From contig OZ007515.1 of NCBI GenBank assembly GCA_963931865.1, positions 4,214,821 to 4,278,820 on the forward strand: DNA of 64,000 nucleotides. The letters are read 5' to 3'. The notes beneath the pieces were generated by a model that had not been told where the DNA came from, ran no database searches, and was given only the letters and a program-made list of their open reading frames with translations. Positions 22,846 through 34,500 of this stretch are shown piece by piece. Origin of the DNA: Axinella damicornis. Lineage: Eukaryota; Porifera; Demospongiae; Axinellida; Axinellidae. Each line of letters opens with the position of its first letter. The first letter of the stretch is position 1. Position numbers and translations under genes: made by a program.

Positions 22846-23288
22846 TGCGGCACAGTTCAAGATCGTTCGCTTTGTACACCGACAATTCCGACGCAGGTGC
22901 TAGTCGAAAGTATGGAGTGTCACAGTCTATATCAAGTGGAAAGACTACGTAGCTTGCCCTACCAGTATAGCTGCTCGATCTTGAGACTTGAATCTCGAGT
23001 GGAAAAAAACCCAACTTCTAATTATTCGGCACTTCTGCATTTTGGTACAAAGTTTGTGATTTTACTTCTAATTATTTCGGCAAGGCTTAATAAAAACCTG
23101 CCGAATTTTAGAAGATATACTACTTCCTCCTCCCTCCCTCTCACCCTACCTACCTCCTTTACTTCCTCCTCCATCCCTCTCACCCTACCTACTTCCTCCT
23201 CCCTCCCTCTCTCCCTCTCTCCCTACCTACCTCCTTTAATTTACTTCCTCATCCCTCCCTCCTTCCCCCTCCCACCCTTCCATCATAG

Positions 23289-24000
23289 ATCTACCAACAG
23301 ACACACGATGAAGTAGTAGTTGTGGACTACCAGAGCAAAGAATTAAATGTTTGGAAGGAGCTAGAGAAGAGCTCAAGCTCTTAAGAGGTGAGGCAGCTAT
23401 GCTAATTTTAAGTGTGTGTGTCTAGTGATGGAAGTGGGGGGGGGGGGGGGGGGGGGGGGGTTCGGGGGATGAGACTACGCTAGTGACGCACAATCTTTGT
23501 AGTTACTTTGTACTGTGTCACTGACAGAAGTATGGTGGGACTAGACTATAGTGATGCTTGCAACCTTCAACATGCAAGGTGGGAGTGGCTTGTCCTGCAA
23601 GCAACATGCAGGGGTGGGTGGGAGGGGCTTGTCCTGCAAGCTCATGCATGCAACAGCACTGAGTGGGAGGGGCTTGTCCTGCAAGCAACAGAGGTGGGTG
23701 GGAGGGGCTTGTCTTGCAAGGACATGCATGCAACAGAGCTGGGTGGGGGACTGGCTGCATGTAATGTAGTCCACTCCTGCCTGTAGTCCAGCGCAATGCA
23801 GCAGACACCCATGCCGTATCACTGATAGATAACTGCCATCAGCTATACTTACCTCGAAAGATATCACCCGTTTGTCTCATTCCGTAGTTCCAACTGCCTT
23901 CAGAAGTTTGCTTCCGTGATCGTGTGCTTCGTGATCTTCCAGGATCGGGAACACCATCGACAGGTTTCAGGTAGCACAGCAGAGCTGTACTTGTACTTCA
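23289..24000 (+). pseudogene. Glycosyltransferase pseudogene (copy B)
   Basis: 23289-23387 corresponds to exon 112-215 but lacks 9 bp in the middle and carries a 4-bp insertion near its end that brings in a stop (TAA). Part of the second exon (912-939) reappears reversed at 23760-23794, between sequences that match intron 3 of the intact copy. All later exons are missing: after the (CA)n tract the sequence resumes at what is position 4940 in block A. Confidence 0.8.
23436..23460. repeat. Poly-G tract (25 G)
   Basis: Homopolymer in the pseudogene intron. The homologous site in block A (about 270) is only about 6 G, so this tract expanded after duplication. Confidence 0.95.
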
Positions 24001-24098
24001 ATTCAACGCTCGAATGTAAACTAACATGTGAAGTCAGAATCATTATTCAACATTTATTTTCGTTGTTATGCACTATCGACGAAAATTTCCCGATCTAC

Positions 24099-24211
<113 letters not shown>

Positions 24212-24344
24212 CACACACACACCGCACACACACGCACACACACTCAATTCAGTATCGAGTATCACAGCTTGATTGTAGAGTTCGTATAATTATGTACTGG
24301 AGGTAAAAGCAACTCCTGGATAGAGTATAGAGTTCTGGGTGGTG

Positions 24345-24572
24345 TTTGCAGCTTGTGCGACCTTCGAAGCTTAATTCTTTTAGTTTGTGTTTGTGGAGTT
24401 CCAGCAGCTGACGTTGAGCAAGTTCATGGATTCAGCTGCACCAATTGTGCACACAATTTTGTAGCTTCATCGTACTCATTGAGGTAGATCTTTGCCAAGC
24501 CTGGAGGGAGAATGGTGGATCGAGGGAATTAGAGTGGGAGAGAGAGAGAGGGAGAGGGAGTGTGCATGGCTG

Positions 24573-24603
<31 letters not shown>

Positions 24604-25095
24604 TCGAGGGAGAAAGGAGGAGGAAGGGAGGGATCGAGTGGAGGAAGCTATGGCTACTACTTACATTCATCGCTGGTCTAGATATTATAAGGCCAATATA
24701 ATCAAGTACGCAAAATGCCCCACAACCTTCTGCTGCCCTAACAAATATGCACCAACCTAAATTCTGCAGTGACATCAAATGTGAAGGGTCTTTCTCCAGC
24801 ACCAATTCAAACAATTCTACAGCTTCCTCAGTCTCCTTCTGCAGGTAGTTGGTAGCGAGCTGTGAGAGACCATTCACATGGTCAGGATCTAGCCTCAAAA
24901 GTGGCTTCCGAATACTGTCCTCTGCCTGACAGGATCATAGCTAGGTTGTACAGCATACCTACATCATCAGGAGTGATTTCCAGGGTCCTTCTGAAGAGTT
25001 CCTCCGCCTTTGTCGAGTCCTTGAGGTCGTAGTATATCAGACCCAAGGAGAGGGTCGCATTGCCATTCTCTGGTTCAACAGCTATCACATCCTGT
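24345..25095 (-). pseudogene. TPR-protein pseudogene (copy B)
   Basis: Minus-strand exons encode at least three TPR motifs: AVEPENGNATLSLGLIYYDL with EELFRRTLEITPDDVGMLYN, then RLDPDHVNGLSQLATNYLQK with ELFELVLEKDPSHLMSL, and a last exon at about 24345-24500. Two defects are visible: a frameshift between QYSEA and LLRLDPDH near 24895, and a 5-bp loss in the last exon that gives CCATGA (stop) where copy A reads CCGGCCAATGA. The parent family is a TPR repeat protein; I cannot name it. Confidence 0.65.
24575..24603. repeat. Poly-G tract (29 G)
   Basis: Homologous to 5294-5322 and of the same length. Confidence 0.95.
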
Positions 25096-25604
25096 AAACT
25101 GTGGGTGAAATAAACGATGTTCTATGAAGGCTACGCTGCTTATAAGTCAAAGGTATGACTGCTACATGTAGCTAGGGTATAACATTGCCAAATTTAGTGT
25201 ATCGTTGCTAGCCAACCAGCTACATGTACCAGTACTCTAGAGGACAAGGATGCAACAATATTCAGGCCCATAAGCAGGATTTCCAGGAGGGGGGTTCGGT
25301 ACGGGCACTGCTGAAGGCAGTGAACAGAGGTGTTTTGCGCTGATCCAATCTGCGTGATTTCTCTATGGCTAGTCGACTACTTACAGATTACTATTCTACA
25401 GCAAAACTGGATCAAGATCTCGAGCATGAGTGTCTTACAGTTGCTTGGTTACCGAGTTAGTTACCTTGACCAACCACCAGTGATCAGTTACAAAACGTAA
25501 ACCCTGACCTTGAGAATCAGGAAGGCACATACATGCACATGACCTAACCACTTGCTCTGTTGTTGGTCCTGAACTGAAATTGCATTCAGTATTTCCGCCA
25601 AAGC

Positions 25605-25606
<2 letters not shown>

Positions 25607-25636
<30 letters not shown>
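25607..25636. repeat. Poly-G tract (30 G)
   Basis: Homologous to the 16-G tract at 5793-5808 in block A. Confidence 0.95.
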
Positions 25637-25637
<1 letters not shown>

Positions 25638-25702
25638 ACACCGCTTCGGACGTTTGCATACTAAACCACTGTGGTCCCTAGCAGCTACAGTTCTTTGTAT
25701 AC

Positions 25703-25815
25703 CGTGGCCAAGTTCTGCTGGAGGGATGAGGTAACGCTCCAGGTTGTCAACCAGTTTCACCTTCTTGCCTGTTCTCAGGGCGAGGGTCAGTCTGTCCGGC
25801 ACCAGCCTCCCCTTC
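25703..25815 (-). pseudogene. SUI1-domain exon, eIF2D-like (block B)
   Basis: Counterpart of 5889-6006, encoding [20 protein letters not shown] and the following PPAELGHG. It is 5 bp shorter near its 5' edge, so the frame entering the exon differs from copy A. No complete eIF2D gene surrounds it. Confidence 0.4.
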
Positions 25816-26413
25816 CTGGTGTGTGTGTGTGTGTGTGTATGTGTGTGTGTGCAGGTGTGTGCAGGTGTGTGTATGTGTGTGTGTACAGGTGTGTATGTGT
25901 GTATGTGTGTGTGTATGTGTGTGTGTGCATGCGTGTGCACGTTCATAACAGTTCTTGTGCAACTGTACTGGCCACCTAACATCATGCACTCTTGATAATG
26001 TCATTAGTTGATATTGTCAACTGACAAGAGCAGCTAAACTAGTGAGGATGGCTGGCTGCCAGGAGAGTGAGTCCACAGCTAGTAGGCAGAACAGAGCTGC
26101 TCGACTGATGCCAGGTGGGGGGACAGAGCAGCTGAATGGTAAGCGATCGAGTGTCCCCCGAAGATAGCTACCTGCGACTATTCCACCACTGGCTGGTTGT
26201 TTACACATGAAACACCAGCTTGTCAAATTGAAATTGGAACCGTCTGAGAACAGGACGTCCAAGTTACTGTATATAGACACACAAGAGCACATGATGACAT
26301 CATCGTCATTGCGGCTCCTCTGCTGCAATGATGATGATGTCATCATTTGCTCTTGAAACCCAGAGTCAACCTCATTTGTCACCTGTTGTGTTAGCAGCCG
26401 CAATTCTCTGAAC

Positions 26414-26520
26414 GGTGTGGGGTGGTTCTGCTGGAGGGATAAGGTAGCCGTCTAGGTTGTCGACAGTGTCACCTTCTTGTTGCCTGTTCTCTGGGCAAGG
26501 GTCAGTGTGACTGGCTCCAG
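26414..26520 (-). pseudogene. Second SUI1-like exon, frameshifted (block B)
   Basis: Encodes VTLTLAQRTGNKKVTL, the closest match to the eIF2D SUI1 consensus in the window, then a stop from the same frameshift as in 6561-6661. The lesion is therefore older than the block duplication. Confidence 0.45.
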
Positions 26521-26908
26521 CCCCCCCCCCCCTCCTGGTGTGTGAGCGTGTGTGTGTGTGTGTGTGTGCATGCATGTGAGTGTGTGTGCGTGGTGTATGA
26601 GTGCATGTGTGTGTGCGGTGTATGAGTGAGTGTGTGTGGAGGGTGTGTGTGTGTGTGTGTGTGTGAATGATTGAGATGCGTGTGAAGTGTACGCGTCTTT
26701 AAAATGGATGCTGAGAATCAGAAACCTTGCTGTCGCTGGTCCAGGTTTCTGCATCTCAGGAAGCCCTAAATGCAGCTATGGAAGATCCGTAAGCGACACC
26801 ACCGTTTTTCAGAAATTTAGGTACATACAAAGTTGGTGCCCTTCAAAGAAGCCTTCTGCATCATTCAGAAGAAGCTAGGGGGTTAAATGGCCCCCCACAC
26901 CTTATTAT

Positions 26909-26947
26909 TAGCCTCGTTCCCAGGCCCACCTGCTGGGTACGAGGCTA
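26909..26947. mobile_element. Palindromic TAGCCTCG element with 9-bp duplication (shared with A)
   Basis: Same element and same CCTTATTAT flanks as 7067-7105. Confidence 0.8.
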
Positions 26948-27420
26948 CCTTATTATGACCACACGTGTAAAGTGCGGGGCACAGCCACATTAATGTCAAA
27001 ACCTTCAAAGCATACTGTGCTAATGCAGGACTTCTAAATTTAATATCTAAGTGACTACACTCCAATAATTTTGCAACAGTTAAATGGAAAAAGCATTCAA
27101 TCCTGTAAAACAGCTCTAATTTATGCAATGGCGGAATACTGACCTCACCCTCATTCCAAAGCTCAAGCAGGAGCACAACAGAATCTCCTCCAACTATCGT
27201 AGTCTCGCGCACGCCCGTTTACTTGACTACATCCGTGACCTTTGAACCTGTGGGGGCGCGCGCAACCGGAAACGGGTTTAAAAGCTGAATTTGTAGCAAG
27301 TTTTGGCGGGAAGTCGGGATGGCGTGTTCGCTTGCAGACTGGGGTCTGAACATTGCCTCCCCAATAATCGAGTACGAGGTCGGGCCCCTCCCTCCGTACA
27401 TACCGGTTCTCGACTTCCCC

Positions 27421-27583
27421 GCCTAGCAGCCGGAGTACGCCGGTTCCCATCTGACCACCGAAGCTAAAGGTCTGGTTGAAAGCAGATCGCCCTCCTGTGA
27501 TTCCAGACACGCCTATCCAGCGCTCCTGAGGCTTACACTTCGGTGTCTGACCTGTCACGGAGGGATGGGTGTGTTGCTAGGTT
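27421..27583 (+). ncRNA. 5S-rRNA-like sequence (block B)
   Basis: Copy of 7701-7867 with small changes; followed by the same T-rich segment. See that entry for the resemblance and its limits. Confidence 0.3.
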
Positions 27584-28212
27584 GTTTTTTCCTTTCTTTT
27601 TCTTTTTCTTTTTCCATTCATCTTTTTCCCCATTAATTTTGTTTTAATTTGTTTGTTTTTTTCTCTCTAAGCTTTCTTTTTTTCCCTTTCCTCTCCAAGC
27701 TTCTTTTTTTTTCCACCGAGAGGATGGTCTTCTTTCAGCTGACTTATGTACTGCTATACATGTGTACATGTACTGTGAATTAAGCTGGTGGCATCCTGGC
27801 TAAACTTTTGTGCACTTCTTAATTGATGCCAGTACTGACCTACCCAAACTGCCTCTCTTCCCCTACATGGCTTGGTTTTCAGTACACATCCCCCCACTAT
27901 AAGCACTTAGACAGCTGTTTCTATTCAGCTAGCATGGGCACTTGCACATACAACCCAGCCCCTATTGTCACATCTTCAATTGAGTTTTTTCGTAGGCTCA
28001 CCATGCACTGATATCGAAAGTTATCATTTAAAATTCTTATGACATCATTGCATTAAGTCTTATTTTATTGTGGCTGTATAATAATATAGCTAGCTACTCG
28101 TACGTTCTGGCCTCATGCATGCCACAAGTAACACAATAGCTGGTGAATTACAATGTATACAGCAACAATGTGCAGTTTATTGTGAACAACACTCAAAGCA
28201 AGACAGATCTGT

Positions 28213-30027
28213 CTATCGCTTGGTCAGTTTTATGATCACCGGTTCGTCTGGTTTCAGCACTGTGCCCTGCCGGGTCTTCAACGACTGCTGCTCAGTAGAC
28301 AGCTGGAATTGCCGGATGAGCTGAGAATGATCAATTTATACAGTATCACATGAACTTTTGCTGAACAAGTTAATATCCTCTCATGCTACGTACAGGTCAT
28401 ATGCAGACTGTTTCCCTGACTGCAACATGGCTGTATCACAGTATCAGTGTACGTTGTGTTGTTTGTTAGCAATTGTCGAATGAATACAGTGTAGCAATGG
28501 CTCAGCTGCACGTAGCTAGTTCCATGCACAACTGAACCATTCCCAGGCTGTTTTGGAATGGACAATGACATTGTCTTGTTCCCAGTCCATTACCACCTCC
28601 AGTCCGTGATTGCTTGCAGTATGACTGGAGGTGGGAACGGCCTGGGAATGAGCTCAGCCTTGCTTTTGGCATTTTGGTATCTCAATATCACAGCTGAATC
28701 TACCACACCACAGCAGAAGTCCGTCCTCACAGCCTGATCTTCACATTTTCATGCATTCAGCTCCCACAACTTGGATTGGATGCGAGTGGCAGCTCATCAT
28801 ACACCAGCAATATTACTGCCCATCTCGTACCTCGGTGCACGTGGGGTCCATGAATCCCAAACACTTGAAGCAAACCATTTTAGGCACCCCCTTAGAACTC
28901 CCCATTTCGTTTACATTTTAGTGTGGGGGGGGGGGGGGGATCAGTTTTGGTATACCTCCAATATGTGGAATAAACCCACTAAATTCCTGAGCTGTTTCAC
29001 CCCATGGTCTTCTAAAGGCTGATCCATTTAAGAACATCCTGTCTAACATGGTCAGTCAACAACTTCTACCAAAGTGCGTGGGCGATCCTTTGATGTACCG
29101 CGGAGAATAATCGGTTATCCTCCGCTATGACGTAATCGAACCACGCTGTGCTGAGAATAGCTGTCAAGCAGCCGGATCCAGCTACTAACTTGACTTGCAG
29201 GTTATGTCAGAAGCCAGATCTACTACGTCGACTCGGAGGTAATGCGGTTTATCCTCCTTGGGAAAGTTTAGCCTCGGCTTCGCCTCGGCCAAACTTTCCC
29301 TCGGAGGATAAATTGCATAACCTCCGAGTCGATGTAGTAGATCCTATGAATAGTAGTAATACAGTATTTCACTTGCACCTGAATAATGTACAGTATTCAT
29401 GTATGTGGCTATAAGGGCTAATGAATATCCCAAGTCACAAGGCAGCCAGATGTTTACTACACTGCTATATATATACCAGTGACGTGTCTACCTGTCACAT
29501 CACATGACAAGGGGATTATACATTTGGGCTATATAGCCTCATTCCCAGGCCTTGTATACAACAATCACTTCCAGTATGCAAAACAGTACGGTGGACTGCA
29601 AGTGATCAAAAACTGGAGGTGTAGGAACGAGGATACATTTGGCCTCTATTACAGCCACTGACAAGTAACTGATCAGCATGATTTTTCCGATATTTTGCCT
29701 AGCAACTAGGTGTGTGTCACTGTGTGTGTGCCCTCATGACAACAGTACACTGGTTACATGCATGGCTTTGAGAGAGTATTACAGAAAAGATGTGCAATTC
29801 CACATGGGTTCCATCTGCATGGCCAGTAGCCTCGTTCCCAGGCCGCGTGGGCTGGGAACGAGGCTACTGGCCAGTACGGTATCACTAACATGGTAATCCA
29901 TGTAGGACTCATTCAAAGATTTGCAGTCTTCCAAGCATTGCTATTATGTGATACGTCAGATTGGATAACATAATTATGTTCCAAAAGATGGTAGCATTAT
30001 ACTACCTTAAACATTTACAGTGGCGGA

Positions 30028-30074
<47 letters not shown>

Positions 30075-30575
30075 CGGCCCTTTTGCTTCTTCATCACTTT
30101 ATTTTCCTCCTTACTAACTTGCTGCTGCTACGTTGCAACTCCTGGCCTGGCCTCCTCAGCTCGCACTACCGTGCGTTGCCTGAAACCGAACGGTTTGGGA
30201 ACGAGACCACGAGCTAGTATACCCCTCTCTGTGTACGTACGTATTACGTTCGTGAGCAAAATTTAAGCAAAGAAAGAAGCACATGGCGGCCCCTGGACCT
30301 GCAATCCTCATACATCTGGAACTTGCAGTGCAAAGCACGAAGGTGCCACGAGAGTAGCCTCATACCCAGTCCCACGCCCAGCTTTTCGTCGCTGCTTAGT
30401 ACGGTAAAGCGGGCCTTTACCGTACTGCAAGCGACGAAAAGCTGGGCGTGGGACTGGGAACGAGGCTACCACGAGAGCCCATCCTGATAAGTGAAAAGTA
30501 AAGTTTCCGTGCTTTGCGTGGACTGATCAGCGCTACACACCTTTATGCACTGCCTCCGGCAGCATCTAATATATA

Positions 30576-30607
<32 letters not shown>

Positions 30608-31381
30608 TTCACAAATCCTGTATCCGCCCCTGCATTAACCTGTGCTAATGCACAGATGTACCACACTGCATGTCCTCAGCTCGGCTTCCAACACAAGGCT
30701 GAACAAGCTCTAGAGTAAATTTCTAGCCAAATGTTATTTTGTAGATACCATGTACAACTATTCACCCATCATCTAAAATTGCCAAGTTGCATGGCCATTG
30801 ATGCTTTTCAGCATAGTGCACACTTACTTGACTCAGCAGCACGTGCATTTCGAGCTCTGCTAGCCTCCGACCTGCATGGTGTACCAAAGGTCAATCGATC
30901 AGTTGAGCAAAAATCATAAAGCCATCCCCTCCCTCTCCCCCTCGATCCCCCTCAACCTCATGCGTTTGTAACCTTTCCCCTCAACTCACCATAGCAACTT
31001 CTTGGTCCAAATCCAAATGGGAGAGAGGAGAAGGGGTTCACCTCAGTGGATTCATCCCTGCTCCAGCGCTCTGGTTTAAAACTCAGTGGGTCTGCAAAGT
31101 GCTGGGGGTTTCGGCTGGTGGAATATATGTTGAAAATTACTGGCGTCTATGGGGAGAAGTAACGGTAAGTAAAACATTAACGTAAGGATATGGGTACTGG
31201 ATGTATGCCCTGATGTCAGATATTAATATTGTCAGCATGCAGTGTCAACTTGGAAACTATAAGTCATCTAATCAGATCTAAAGGGCAGGGAAGGGACAAC
31301 CCACCCCTGCAGGGATATGATACCCAAGCATTTCAACGTCTTCAGCAATTTTCCTGATCAGCAATGGTACAGCTGGATACA

Positions 31382-31424
<43 letters not shown>

Positions 31425-31462
31425 TGTATGTGTGTGTGTGTGTGTATGTGTATGTGTTTGTG

Positions 31463-31507
<45 letters not shown>

Positions 31508-34500
31508 ACATGGCAAACACAAGGAAATTATATTGCAAGAGCCATTGCGCTAGCTGCACTATCATTTCCAATACAGACAGCAAGAAATTCACTCTCCCCA
31601 CATTCAGAATGTACCTAAGGGTTTCTTTAGCACAGCCTCTGACTAACTGCATCTTTTGAATATCCTCAAATGTTGGAAGTTGGTCAGAACTAACGACAGA
31701 CGCGACTTCTTTGTACAGTTTGTCCTGTAGGTCAGGATTCTTGGCTACTTCATGCAGCAAGAAAGTTGAAGTGTTTGACGTCTGTAGAAAATGAAGAATA
31801 TTGATCCATGTACCGTCAATGCAAATGTACATGAAGTGGAGTACATTTTACAAAATGCTATTATAGCTCCCAGTGTAGAAGAAGAATGAGAATCTCGATG
31901 TTTGTCTCTGCTCACTAGTTTCTTCTCTTGTATACAATCATGTAGTGAGACAAGCTAGACTTCCTTACTGTATCAATCCCAACTGCCATCATGTCACTGC
32001 TCTGCATCAGTGCCTCTTCCTCTGTGAAGTTCCCTTCGATAAGCCACTGTTCCAGAAGACCTGCAGTGCATGTGTCAGTCAATGCTACCATACTGCCGGT
32101 TCGCTTAGCATGAAGCAACTGATCGTAGAATGTATTCGGTAAGTGTATATATATATGTGGGCATGCAGACATAGAGCTGGGATTATGCTGCAAAAATGAT
32201 TACCGGTTTGTACTTCACTACTTGACTTGGAGACTGAAAATGATTACTGGTTTTGCTTCACTGCTTGATGAATATACTTAAGGTGGCGGGCAAGTGATTT
32301 TGGAATTAATAATTATGTCATCTAAAATATGTTGTAACCTGCAAGTCCTGCCATGGATGGAAACCAAATGTGGTAATCAAACACTTCATGGTAAGTGCTA
32401 CTTATGTACCAAGCCAGGATGTTCTGGAGCAGCAAACAACGGAGACAGCGAATTATTCAGTATTGATGGAATTAATAATTTTTCTGTACGTCTCAGTTTC
32501 ATTGTACGCAAGCTACTGCTGCTGTTCTTTCTCAGGATCAAGACAGGCCCAGTCTGGAGGGGGCTACGTTGAGTTAATGTAAGTATGCTTCCAAACTAGC
32601 CGGATACGGAGTTAACAGTGTTATCGCGAGGCCAATTTTCCCGTTTTTGTACATCTTGCAGGGGAGAAACTACGATGAGACGTTCGTTCGACGCCATATG
32701 ACAACATAGCCCCCTCGAGTAACCAGTGGAAGAGCTGCCTGCGAAGAGCAGTTTAGCTAAATACATTCTGCTGATTTTTGAGACGTACAGAAAAAACAGT
32801 GCTGTATTTTGCCGAGATTTGCAGCTGGCGTTGTCACGGTACGAAGTACGTATAACGTAGCGCTCAACTAGACACGCTGTCAATGGACGCCCAACAGCCT
32901 TGGAAGAAGAAAGGTGGCACAGCATCTTGGATGGCTGCTGCTGGAGCGCTCGAGAGCGGTGATTCGGAACCACGCCTCCAATTATTGCGCGGTCACGCGT
33001 ATCAATTGCTTGCCCGCCACCTTAGTGAATGCAGCACAGCTTGAGCCTCGCAGCCATGCACATCATGATCTGATCAGATCGTGATGTGCATGACTGTGAG
33101 ACACACACTAGTTGCGCATGTATGCTAGTAACTATGGTGATGAAAAGAACCATGCAGGAATTAAGTTGGCACATGATCTACTGCATTGCCACTGACTTAC
33201 CAACTGCTTTGGTATCGTCTACTATCCCCTTCTCAATGGCAGCCTTCAGTTCGCCATGCTTCCTCCTCATGATCTGTCTCCCTAAATGAGTAGAGTTTAA
33301 TCTCTCCATGGAGCAAAGGCAACACAGTGAGTCATGTTGTACATAGCCATGTGTTTGGCAGTCTATGTTCCTATCATAGAGTTGGTTCCTTCTATCTTAA
33401 TTCGACAGTCAAGTTCAAAATTGCATGATTCTCTCACAACAATCTTCACACAAAAAAAGCAGCATTTTACACTGAACAGTGCACAATCCCTTAGCAACTT
33501 CAAAGTACCATGAGGCACTTGAACCACACCAACTCAAAAACTATAGCTTCATGTGCGTCGCCATTTTTTTATTTGCACGTATACACACAAAAAGCACTTA
33601 GCAATGATTGTTCAGGATCACTGAAATAGAACTATGATCATGCAGATGCAATACATCAATGCTATGTCATTGATCAGGTGCAATATTACAACAAAATGCA
33701 ATCTCTTTGCAGTTCTCCTGTGCAATGTATTAAAATTAGACATACCTAGTTCGTGAACCGTATTGAGTTTCTGAAGGTAGTTCCTGTAGGGTTTGGTTGG
33801 ATAGAGCTTGTAGAATGGTAAGGCAGCTCCTATTATTGCAATCGATTCAATGAATTCTATCCCCGCAGTTTGGAATTTCTTGACGTTCTCATCTGTGCCG
33901 CTGTACACATCAAGTGTCTCATTGAACACAAAGTAAGAGACACCTGCAGGGAGAAGCAATGGTTGTATTGTTACCCTAATTGCAAGCTTTGGTCCAGAAT
34001 TTTTTCTGTGGATTATTATTATTCTCTCTCCAAAGCTTGCATCCAACACCTGTCTACATAGAACCCTGAATCGTTACTCTTCATGGTGAGCCATGGCCAA
34101 CCCTTCGGCCACCTTGTTGCAATTGGAATTTTCGAAGTGTAAAATAATTATGTGGTGCAGACAAGGCACTAGCTATTCATTATACCTTCTCAGGGTTTCA
34201 TGGTGAAGGTTGCTTATACATTAGGCCTAACCATACTCAGCCATTTGTAACCCTAACGTTAACCCCAACTTCCTTGGCAGCAATGGTGGCCAATTTTGAA
34301 AAAATGTCGCCTATGCAAATTGGAGACTCATGGAATCATTTGTGACCTTTAACCCCAAATATGGCAGGGTTTCATAACAGAAGGTTTCTTACATAAGTTA
34401 TCCCTCCTAGCACTTACCCCACCTTACTAGTAAGCTATAAATGTGGCTCACCCTGGAAGGCATACTTCATCACTTCTTTCTCCACATCCACCACATTGCC

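Larger units (their letters stand above)
22518..23288. other. Intergenic, contains ALDH remnant and duplication edge
   Basis: Holds the ALDH 3' flank (matching 59177-58920 reversed), the broken ALDH start at 22723, and AT-rich unique DNA. From about 23105 it runs CT-rich sequence homologous to 1-110, where block B begins. Confidence 0.6.
26540..28212. other. Non-coding stretch downstream of P450 copy B
   Basis: Homologous to 6690-8458: GT-rich repeats, the shared palindromic element 26909-26947, the empty site 27181-27192, a 5S-like sequence 27421-27583, T-rich DNA, and the P450 3' flank. No coding exon is recognised. Confidence 0.6.
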
